Origin: an uncultured Pseudomonas sp.
GTDB lineage: Bacteria > Pseudomonadota > Gammaproteobacteria > Pseudomonadales > Pseudomonadaceae
Length of the DNA stretch: 19,899 nt
Assembly (NCBI RefSeq): GCF_946886105.1
Contig: NZ_CAMPHV010000069.1
Coordinates: 1-19,899 of the forward strand
Direction: 5' to 3'
The notes beneath the pieces were generated by a model. The model saw nothing but the letters and a program-made list of their open reading frames with translations. It had not been told where the DNA came from and did no database searches. Numbering within the stretch: position 1 is the stretch's first letter; the number at the start of each line of letters is the position of its first letter. Both the position numbers and the translations under genes were made by a program. Positions 14,351-19,899 of this stretch are shown here, one piece after another.

Positions 14351-16984
14351 TCATGCTGCTGATTCTTCTGGCCCGAGCACATCAAACAGGCTCGGCATCG
14401 CCACCTCCTTCTCGGCGGCTTGCAGGTATTGGATGCCGTCGAAGAAGTAGGCGGTGTTGAGTTCGCTGGCGCTACCTCTGCGACCCTGCCGGATTGCGCA
14501 GTAAGGCACTGTCATCAGTCCGCCGAATGGGTCGTGGACCAGCTCGCCAGGATTGGAGTAGCGGTTGATCAGGCGCTCGACGATATCCAGCTGCAGAGGG
14601 CAGACGTGGTTTTGCAAGCCCTTCTGCGCTTGCTTGCCGTTGAGCGTGATCATGCGGTTCACGTCATGCCAGACCTCGGCATGGTGGCTGCCAGGTGCCA
14701 GGGACATGAAGGTCGAGGGTAGTGCGCCGCGCAGCTCCAGTTCCTTGCCGATGCGGACGTGGAGGTCGTAGTCGTAGACATTGGCCAGGCTGTATTCGGT
14801 GAAGGCCTTGGCCAGTTTGTCCGGGCCCAGGCCTGACAGGTCATCGGCAGTCAGCTGCCGGTTGCCGCTGGAGCGCCAGAAGGCGTGGGCATCTACCTGC
14901 CACTGGGCGCGGGTGTAATCGTCTTTCGATTTCTTCACCGGCTCGTTAGCATAGCCTTTGGTGCGGTCAGTTTGTGGCTTGCGCAGCAGCAGGATGTATT
15001 CAGGGGAGCCAACGCCCATCTTGCTGCCGTCCTTGCATTGCTCGGACCAGCCCAGGCGGTAGGTCTGGTTGTTCTCGCGCACCACGTCGGTCACAACCGT
15101 GATGAGGCCCATGTAGTCGAACCGGTGCGTGCACTTGCGTTCGTCCAAGTTCAGCTCAGCCAGCATTGCTGCCTTGATTTGAGACGTCTTCGCGGAGCGG
15201 TCGACCTCCTTGCGCCGGATCCGGTTGAGCGCGAGCCGGTCGCGACAATCTGGGCAGGTGGTGTAGTGCTCGATTGCTTCAGCGTGGAAGGGGCTGACCG
15301 TTGGCGCGCCGGCGCCGGTGACGTTGCCGAACAAGATCCGGTCCTTCACGTGGCAGCAGTACATGCGGCCCGGCTTGAGCACGCGCAGCAGCTCCGGGGT
15401 GAGGAAGTCCATCTGCTGCCAGAAGTGGTCGTTGTTCTCGGTATGGCCGAAATCGTTGTAGCTGGGGGTGTATTCGTAGTGGTTGGCGAAGGGGATGCTG
15501 GTGACGATCAGGTCGACCGAGTTGTCGGCCATGGCCTGGGCTTCCAGCACGCAGTCGTTATTGGCTACACGGAAGTGATCGCCGCTGACTTCCAGCCGCT
15601 CGACACCGATGGTGCGGGCCAGAATGTCTTGCATGGACAGGCTATTAAGCCCGTGCTCGCGGATGATTGCCGTCATGTTGTTCACCATGTTGGTGTGGGC
15701 CTTCCATTTGTCCATCAGCGAGCGAAGTACCTCGCGCTCAGCTTCGGAATGGATGATGTGGATCTCGACCGGTTGTGCTTGCAGGAAGCGCTGTATCCGG
15801 TGGATGGCCTGAATGAAGTCGTTGAACTTGAAGCCGATGCCGACGAATACCGCCTTGTGGCAATGGCGCTGGAAGTTGCAGCCGCTGCCGGCGATCACAG
15901 GCTTGGCGCTGAGGTACTGGAACTTGCCATCGCTGAAATCGACGATGCACTGCTCGCGCTCGTCCAGGTCTTGGGCGCCGTATACGCTGACTGCCTGCGG
16001 CAGGGCCTTTTGAATGGCGTGACGCTCGTCCTCGAGGTCGTGCCAAAGGATGTAGCTGCTGCCCGGGTCGGCCTGGAGAATTTCGACCATCTTGCCCACG
16101 CGCGCATCCAGGCTGTCGCGCTTCTCGCCGCTGGCCTGCTGCACGCCGAGCGATACGTTTTTGAACAGCAGGCCCTGGCCGTCCTTCTCGGTACCGGCCG
16201 CCGCGTGGTTGGCCTGAACCTCGTGGAAGATGACCTCCAGCGGCGGCAGGTCGTAGCCCTCGTCGCTGAAGCCAAGGTCGGAAGGGCGTTGCAGGAACAC
16301 CGCCCAGCTGTTGAGCCACAGCCAGAACTCGCGCTCTTTGTGGGGGTAGAGCGTCAGGTTGTTGGCCTTGGTGCTGTCGCGCTGGAAGAAGCGGGTCAGA
16401 GCCTGGCCGGTATCCATGATGCCGAGGAAGCCGGCGTAGTGGATCAGCTCCTTGTAGCGGTTGGGGCTTGGGGTGGCCGTGGCCACGAAGCGGTACCGGA
16501 CGTTTTCGAACAGGCTCAGGAACGTCTGGTAGGTCTTGGAGCCAAAGCTGCGCAGAACGCTGGCTTCATCCAGGCTGGCAGCGGTGAAGATGTTCGGGTC
16601 GAGCTTGCCGTCGCGGATGCTTTCGTAGTTGGTCAGGTAGAAGACATGGCCATCTTCCATCTCAGCCGCAGAGCGGATGAACTTGAAGGTGACGCCGAGC
16701 ATCAGGCCGTCGCGGCGGAACTCCTGGCGTACACCCAGCGGCACGCAGATCAGCACCGGGCCGCCCGCGTGCTTTTGGATCAGGCGCAGGATCTCGATCT
16801 GGATCACCGACTTGCCCAGGCCGAACGCGGCGAAGATCGCCCGGCATCCGCCGCGCACCGCCCACTTAACGATGGCCATCTGGTGCGGCTTGAGGATTGG
16901 GTTGATTTCTCTGTCATCGACCTCGAAGCCAGCGAAGTCAGCCAGGCGGATTTTTTGACGCAAGAACTCGAAATAGGCCGACAT
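14351..16984 (-). CDS. Helicase-DNA methyltransferase fusion protein
   Basis: 877 residues from ATG 16984 (TGGAGAAAGC upstream; the frame is open five codons further). The N-terminal half is an SF2/SNF2-like helicase: Walker A GLGKS near 55, LDEAS (DExx box) near 138, TATPSPN near 168, and a late QAIHRIQR motif VI. The C-terminal half is an amino-methyltransferase of the N6/N4 type. It has TSIPF near 494 in the place of the catalytic (D/N/S)PP(Y/F) motif IV, then VHDPFGG near 816 as the AdoMet-binding motif I, i.e. motif IV before I (beta-class order). A CPDC Cys patch lies between. Likely role: modification of phage or host DNA, possibly anti-restriction. IPF instead of PPY is atypical, so activity is not certain. 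Confidence 0.88.
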   Translation of the reverse strand: MSAYFEFLRQKIRLADFAGFEVDDREINPILKPHQMAIVKWAVRGGCRAIFAAFGLGKSVIQIEILRLIQKHAGGPVLICVPLGVRQEFRRDGLMLGVTFKFIRSAAEMEDGHVFYLTNYESIRDGKLDPNIFTAASLDEASVLRSFGSKTYQTFLSLFENVRYRFVATATPSPNRYKELIHYAGFLGIMDTGQALTRFFQRDSTKANNLTLYPHKEREFWLWLNSWAVFLQRPSDLGFSDEGYDLPPLEVIFHEVQANHAAAGTEKDGQGLLFKNVSLGVQQASGEKRDSLDARVGKMVEILQADPGSSYILWHDLEDERHAIQKALPQAVSVYGAQDLDEREQCIVDFSDGKFQYLSAKPVIAGSGCNFQRHCHKAVFVGIGFKFNDFIQAIHRIQRFLQAQPVEIHIIHSEAEREVLRSLMDKWKAHTNMVNNMTAIIREHGLNSLSMQDILARTIGVERLEVSGDHFRVANNDCVLEAQAMADNSVDLIVTSIPFANHYEYTPSYNDFGHTENNDHFWQQMDFLTPELLRVLKPGRMYCCHVKDRILFGNVTGAGAPTVSPFHAEAIEHYTTCPDCRDRLALNRIRRKEVDRSAKTSQIKAAMLAELNLDERKCTHRFDYMGLITVVTDVVRENNQTYRLGWSEQCKDGSKMGVGSPEYILLLRKPQTDRTKGYANEPVKKSKDDYTRAQWQVDAHAFWRSSGNRQLTADDLSGLGPDKLAKAFTEYSLANVYDYDLHVRIGKELELRGALPSTFMSLAPGSHHAEVWHDVNRMITLNGKQAQKGLQNHVCPLQLDIVERLINRYSNPGELVHDPFGGLMTVPYCAIRQGRRGSASELNTAYFFDGIQYLQAAEKEVAMPSLFDVLGPEESAA

Positions 16985-17035
16985 GCTTTCTCCAGGCAAT
17001 AGCAGCCCGTTGCGCCGCTGGCGCTGGGCTTGGAT

Positions 17036-17920
17036 TTAGTGGGTGGGGGCGTTGTTTTCGTCGCCGGGGTTGCGGCGGAGTTCGCGCAGGCTTTCGTTGT
17101 GAAAGTGGCGCGCTACTTTTTCTGTTATCTGGAAATTGTGTCGCGTGACGCCGAGGAAGGCGGCGGCTTGGTCGGGGCTTTCGTGCAGGCGCTGGATGGC
17201 GGTTTCGATCAGTTCGCGCCAGTCTTTGAAGTCGTGTTGGGTGCACAGGGCTTTGAGCATGGCGTCTATGCCGATTGGTACGGGCCATTCGCGTTTGACG
17301 ATGCCGAGGCGCTCGGCTGTTTCTTTGGCTTTCTTTCGCGATTTGCGGCTGCGGGCGGCCTGGGTGCGGGTTATGCCAATATCGCGCAGGGCGATCAGGC
17401 GCTCGCGGTACATTTGCAGGCGCTCCGGCGGGATGTCGCGCTGGCCCTTTGGGCTGCCGGGGTAGGCCTGGAATTCAAAGCCGTAGTGCTCTGCAATGCG
17501 GCCCAGCCTGGCTTCGCTGGTGCCCAGGTTCTTTGCGGCTTTGCGGCGAGTCATCAGCCTGGCCATGCGTTTTATGCGGGCCAGCTCTTTCGGCTCTACC
17601 TCGAGCCGGCGCTTGATGAAGGTTATGTCGTGCTCGGTGGCGATGGTGCGCAGCATGGTTTTGGAGATTTTTAACTCGCGCTGCACTTCGGTGATCGTCA
17701 TCTTCGCGGCCAGTTCGCGCACTTGCGGGGCTAGCTCGGCGCGCCGCTCTTGGAGCTTGGTCAGGGCCGGGCCGAGTTCTGCGCGAGCTTTCCCGGGCGT
17801 ACGCTTGCGGGCTTGTTCCAGTGCCCAGCGCCGCGGGTGGCGTACAGGGTCGAGGGCCGCCGCACAGCCGAGCATGGCCTGTTGCTCGGCGTGGCTGGCG
17901 TAGTGTGGGGTGGCGAGCAT
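17036..17920 (-). CDS. Phage protein with several helix-turn-helix segments (294 aa)
   Basis: Very basic protein with repeated HTH-like stretches: TITEVQRELKISKTMLRTIA (about 74-93), TRRKAAKNLGTSEARLGRIA (about 123-142), GITRTQAARSRKS (about 180) and DQAAAFLGVTRHNFQI (about 254). This suggests multi-site DNA binding, as in a phage regulator or terminase-small-subunit-like protein. I cannot name the family. ATG 17920 follows CGGAGGCAGC. It lies just upstream of the methyltransferase gene (52-base gap) in the same direction. Confidence 0.72.
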   Translation of the reverse strand: MLATPHYASHAEQQAMLGCAAALDPVRHPRRWALEQARKRTPGKARAELGPALTKLQERRAELAPQVRELAAKMTITEVQRELKISKTMLRTIATEHDITFIKRRLEVEPKELARIKRMARLMTRRKAAKNLGTSEARLGRIAEHYGFEFQAYPGSPKGQRDIPPERLQMYRERLIALRDIGITRTQAARSRKSRKKAKETAERLGIVKREWPVPIGIDAMLKALCTQHDFKDWRELIETAIQRLHESPDQAAAFLGVTRHNFQITEKVARHFHNESLRELRRNPGDENNAPTH

Positions 17921-17934
17921 GCTGCCTCCGTTGG

Positions 17935-18078
17935 CTAGCGCTGTTGGCTGGCGATGGGCTGCTCGGCGGTGATGTAGCCGCCGATGGCTGGGATGATGAT
18001 GAGCATGGCGTAGAAGAGGGCGCCCATGATGAGGGTGACGGCGGTTACGCGGCGTTTGGCGCGTTGGTAGTTGTTCAT
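17935..18078 (-). CDS. Small single-pass membrane protein (47 aa)
   Basis: From ATG 18078 the product has a basic N-terminus (MNNYQRAKRRVTAV), one clear hydrophobic segment (about 15-35, TLIMGALFYAMLIIIPAIGGY) and a short polar tail. A longer frame to 18186 is rejected because it is an Arg/Pro-rich shadow. Topology would be N-in by the positive-inside rule. Function unknown. Confidence 0.65.
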   Translation of the reverse strand: MNNYQRAKRRVTAVTLIMGALFYAMLIIIPAIGGYITAEQPIASQQR

Positions 18079-18103
18079 GGGGCGGCTCCGCTGGTTGGTG
18101 GGG

Positions 18104-18373
18104 TTAGCGGTGGGTAACCGGGTGCACGCCGCGCTCCAGGGCTTGGGCGAGCCAGCGCGCCTCGCGCATGGTTTGGCGGAAGCCAAGGACGCGGCCGGTG
18201 TCGGCGTCGAGCACGCGGACCATGCCGTTGCCGGTGGCGCGCAACCAGGTGGCGCGCGGTGGCGGGAGTTTGCTGGTGCGCCGCGCGGCTGCGGCCATGC
18301 GGGCTTGGCTGGTGAGGCGCAGGAGGTCGGCCAGCTCGAGGAAGGTGTCTTTGGCTTTTTGGATGGCGTTCAT
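18104..18373 (-). CDS. Phage hypothetical basic protein (89 aa)
   Basis: Start placed at ATG 18373, preceded only by a weak AGG. The N-terminal helix MNAIQKAKDTFLELADLLRL precedes a basic Pro/Arg segment and a C-terminal part with RVLDADTGRVLGFRQTMREA. No family recognised. It is the first gene of the leftward series after the gene-poor region. Confidence 0.6.
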   Translation of the reverse strand: MNAIQKAKDTFLELADLLRLTSQARMAAAARRTSKLPPPRATWLRATGNGMVRVLDADTGRVLGFRQTMREARWLAQALERGVHPVTHR

Positions 18374-18480
18374 GGTTGGCACCTGTGTGGGGTTGGCATG
18401 CATAGGTCGCGGCCCTGACTGGTTGCAGACTCTTCCGCAAGGTCAGCCGGCCAAGGCCGCGGCGTATGGATGCGCAATGA

Positions 18481-18502
18481 AAAGCCCGGCGAACCGGGCT
18501 TT
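18481..18502. terminator. Strong hairpin terminator, possibly bidirectional
   Basis: Perfect 9-bp stem AAAGCCCGG/CCGGGCTTT with CGAA loop. T-rich tails exist in both directions (TTTCTTT on plus; TTTTCATT on minus), so it could stop transcripts from either side and isolate the 18.8-19.9 kb genes from the methyltransferase operon. Confidence 0.75.
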
Positions 18503-18630
18503 CTTTGCTCGAATAAGCCGCCTTATGTCGAGCGGGTTGCCGCCCTGCTGGGCGGGCTTGGGTATTTGTTACATGGCTGCAAATCCTCCTGCTGGGCGCG
18601 CCTTTGGTGTGTGGCGGGCGCTCGCCTGTG

Positions 18631-18749
18631 GAAGCTGCATTGGAATGTCGGGCCGCACCATTTTTTGCAATCGACGTCCGGGCTTCGCCACAATCTGATT
18701 ACTCTGGAGACGCTTTTTTCATGTCCCGCCGACATTCCGATGCAGCCTC
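18631..18749. repeat. Inverted repeat flanking a plus-strand ribosome-binding site
   Basis: Arms 18631-18651 and 18729-18749 match at 19 of 21 positions as reverse complements (core GCTGCATYGGAATGTCGG), with a 77-base loop. One mismatch is a G-U pair in plus-strand RNA. The right arm begins 8 bases after ATG 18721. Confidence 0.7.
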
Positions 18750-18915
18750 TTGCGAGGTGATCGGTGCCTTACTGCCCAGGCGGCAAACCTGCTCATTACC
18801 GCGCGCTGCGTCATGCGTTGCGCGGTGGCGTCCCGGTCGTGTTTCGGGCTCTTCTATTCGCCGTGGATATCTTCCATCTGGCGAAAATAGGACTCCAGCA
18901 CGGCCGCCTTTGTGA
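18721..18915 (+). CDS. Possible small plus-strand ORF in the structured region
   Basis: ATG 18721 has CTGGAGAC about 11 bases upstream and opens a 64-codon frame (MSRRHSDAASCEVIGALLPR...), Arg/Ser/Pro-rich, ending under the minus-strand gene at 18854-19060. The composition is not clearly protein-like. Kept only because of the ribosome-binding site and inverted repeat. It may be a leader or part of a regulatory RNA. Confidence 0.25.
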   Translation: MSRRHSDAASCEVIGALLPRRQTCSLPRAASCVARWRPGRVSGSSIRRGYLPSGENRTPARPPL

Positions 18916-19060
18916 GTTCGAGCATGCCGACGACCAGCTCTACGGCCAGCCCAGCCGCCTGGGCTCGGTCAAGGGCTTCGTTGAGCTCGGTATGCAGCTT
19001 TTCGGTAGCGGCATGCGTTGATGCTGTCAGGCCTTTGCGGCCAAGTTCGGAAACGCTCAT
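18854..19060 (-). CDS. Phage hypothetical helical protein (68 aa)
   Basis: ATG 19060 (GAGG 7 bases upstream) gives MSVSELGRKGLTASTHAATE and a helical body ending RQMEDIHGE. The frame extends to 19114, but the internal start has the better ribosome-binding site. It lies 69 bases downstream of target 3, in the same direction. Function unknown; it does not resemble Avd in size or pattern. Confidence 0.65.
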   Translation of the reverse strand: MSVSELGRKGLTASTHAATEKLHTELNEALDRAQAAGLAVELVVGMLELTKAAVLESYFRQMEDIHGE

Positions 19061-19129
19061 GACTACCTCGGTTGGTGATGCTGCTGAGGTTTTAATTTCG
19101 CAGTCGTCGCACAAGAAATTACTGAATGA

Positions 19130-19732
19130 TCAAATGAGGATTCTGCGGACGGGACGGACGAGCCACTCGCTGCGCTTGGCGACGTTGCCCTGACAGCCAT
19201 CTCCGAAACCCATGCTGAATGCGCCGTTGGCGGAGCGCTGCGTGCTGCTCCAGTGATACGCCTTGCTGAACAGTTCCGGCACGTTCGCCTCGGCCACTTG
19301 CAGCTCGCGCCGCGCAGGCAGATAGAAGTCCGCATGGCCGTCGGCAGTGAATTTCGCTGCCGCCGTTGCAGCTGGGTGGTTCTCGCTATCCGCCAGCATG
19401 GCCTTGGTGTTCGCCATGCCGTTGCCAGGGCTTTTGGCGCCGGGTGTTTCGTGCTCATAACCGCCCCACTTGGCTTTAAATTCAGCTGCTGGGCCGGCGG
19501 CCACGATCAGGTGGTAATCAGGCTGACCGTTCTCGCCCCGAATCACGCCAGCGTAATGGCCGCCTTCGCCGGGCCAGTACTCGCCGAGCGCTGGTAAATC
19601 GTGATTTTTTACCGCGCAACTTGGTGTTCCTATCTGCGCCAATGCCGCGGATATAAAGGTGGTCGCCACGGTATCCGCCGGCACCTTCACAGTGATGTCG
19701 CCTTGTTTCACGGTGATCATTGCGCGCTTCAT
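19130..19732 (-). CDS. DGR target protein 3, remote from the RT (DUF1566/Lcl-like)
   Basis: 200 residues from ATG 19732, with AGGAG 6 bases upstream. The N-terminal module (MKRAMITVKQGDI, VPADTVATTFISAALAQIG) parallels target 2. The domain contains LGEYWPGEGGHYAG, DGHADFYLPARRELQVAE and HWSSTQRSANGAFSMGF, and ends EWLVRPVRRILI. The variable C-terminus matches the TR although avd, TR and RT lie 6.7 kb away beyond other genes. It must therefore be diversified in trans within the same prophage. No signal peptide. Confidence 0.9.
   Translation of the reverse strand: MKRAMITVKQGDITVKVPADTVATTFISAALAQIGTPSCAVKNHDLPALGEYWPGEGGHYAGVIRGENGQPDYHLIVAAGPAAEFKAKWGGYEHETPGAKSPGNGMANTKAMLADSENHPAATAAAKFTADGHADFYLPARRELQVAEANVPELFSKAYHWSSTQRSANGAFSMGFGDGCQGNVAKRSEWLVRPVRRILI
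19142..19242 (-). repeat. DGR variable repeat VR3 (remote)
   Basis: Gap-free match to the TR (offset 6833). I count 14 substitutions, all at template adenines. Unlike VR1 and VR2, no good hairpin is seen 30 bases downstream, and the AATGAAT tail is absent. Confidence 0.93.
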
Positions 19733-19856
19733 GTGTTACTCCTGAGCGATTGTTGATTAAGTGCAGGTGGCCGGCGCTTCCCGGCGCGCTTCTGGTCTGA
19801 CCTACTCCTGATGGCCCCGCGAATCACCTGCAAAAGCGAAGGAATGAATCAGTGAA

Positions 19857-19899
19857 TTACTGAATAGGGATGCTGCGGACGGGACGCACGAGGCGCTCG
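19857..19899 (-). CDS. C-terminal end of a fourth DUF1566/VR-like gene, cut by window edge
   Basis: Only the last 13 codons are visible, encoding ERLVRPVRSIPIQ and TAA at 19857-19859. It matches the constant end of the VRs. Against the TR, three internal differences are at non-adenine positions, so this tail has diverged by ordinary mutation. A weak mismatched hairpin (19827-19842) and AATGAAT sit at the same 30-base distance as in VR1 and VR2. Whether the gene is an active target needs the sequence to the right. Confidence 0.7.
   Translation of the reverse strand, partial: ERLVRPVRSIPIQ

Larger units (their letters stand above)
18374..18853. other. Gene-poor structured region
   Basis: 480 bases with no convincing minus-strand gene. 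It holds a strong hairpin terminator (18481-18502), a 21-base inverted repeat (18631-18651 with 18729-18749) and small hairpins at 18746-18757 and 18798-18826. On the plus strand there is a ribosome-binding site (CTGGAGAC) before ATG 18721. It is the best candidate in this arm for a control region. Confidence 0.5.
5141..19899. mobile_element. Prophage arm (partial), inserted directly beside mutS and carrying a DGR
   Basis: Starts between the mutS start codon and the integrase stop and runs off the right edge. Support: a complete tyrosine integrase at the end, a DUF4224 excisionase-like gene, a long co-oriented series of small overlapping phage-type genes, a methyltransferase-helicase, and a DGR. 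The exact attachment site is not identified because only one end is visible. No tRNA gene is seen at the junction. No structural or lysis genes are in the window. Confidence 0.9.

Noticed and set aside
14885..17002. A 705-codon open frame on the plus strand
   Set aside because: It is fully antisense to the helicase-methyltransferase, which has clear motifs. Its translation is compositionally biased (Val/Ala/Leu/Asp) with no family pattern, a usual shadow in GC-rich DNA.
1..19899. CRISPR array
   Set aside because: No regularly spaced short direct repeats with unique spacers were seen. The only repeated blocks are the TR/VR set and short leaders.

Overview
The left 5.1 kb is core chromosome of a Pseudomonas-type gammaproteobacterium. 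In order it carries the end of nlpD, rpoS, an rsmZ-type Gac/Rsm small RNA behind a perfect GacA box, fdxA and mutS. The order nlpD-rpoS-rsmZ-fdxA-mutS and the RpoS, FdxA and MutS sequences are typical of Pseudomonas; the species cannot be fixed from this window.

From about position 5141 to the right edge the window is one arm of a prophage, with nearly every gene on the minus strand. A complete tyrosine integrase ends 11 bases before the mutS start codon, so the element sits directly against mutS. This chromosomal site next to mutS (the mutS-cinA interval) is a known prophage and tailocin insertion hot spot in Pseudomonas. Moving right come a DUF4224 excisionase-like gene and a run of small, tightly overlapping phage genes (6.4-11.2 kb). 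Most are of unknown function; several are Cys-rich, and one is a nucleoside-2-deoxyribosyltransferase/DUF4406-like protein.

The centre of interest (11.2-14.3 kb, returning at 19.1-19.9 kb) is a diversity-generating retroelement (DGR). Read on the minus strand it has the classical order: target genes, avd, template repeat (TR), reverse transcriptase (RT). The TR (12309-12410) is matched by three complete variable repeats (VRs) at the 3' ends of three DUF1566/C-type-lectin-like target genes. By hand alignment the VRs differ from the TR at 12, 14 and 16 positions. All 42 differences fall on template adenines (T on the plus strand), the signature of adenine-specific mutagenic retrohoming. One target lies 6.7 kb from the TR, beyond other genes, and a fourth, diverged VR-like tail is cut by the right edge. 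The RT reading frame appears to start inside the TR.

Between the target groups lie a large helicase-DNA methyltransferase fusion gene in the same orientation as two targets, a multi-HTH protein, and small genes. There is also a structured gene-poor stretch (18374-18853) with a strong hairpin terminator and a 21-base inverted repeat around a plus-strand ribosome-binding site. No capsid, tail or lysis genes are in the window, so the phage type and the site where the diversified proteins act cannot be determined here.
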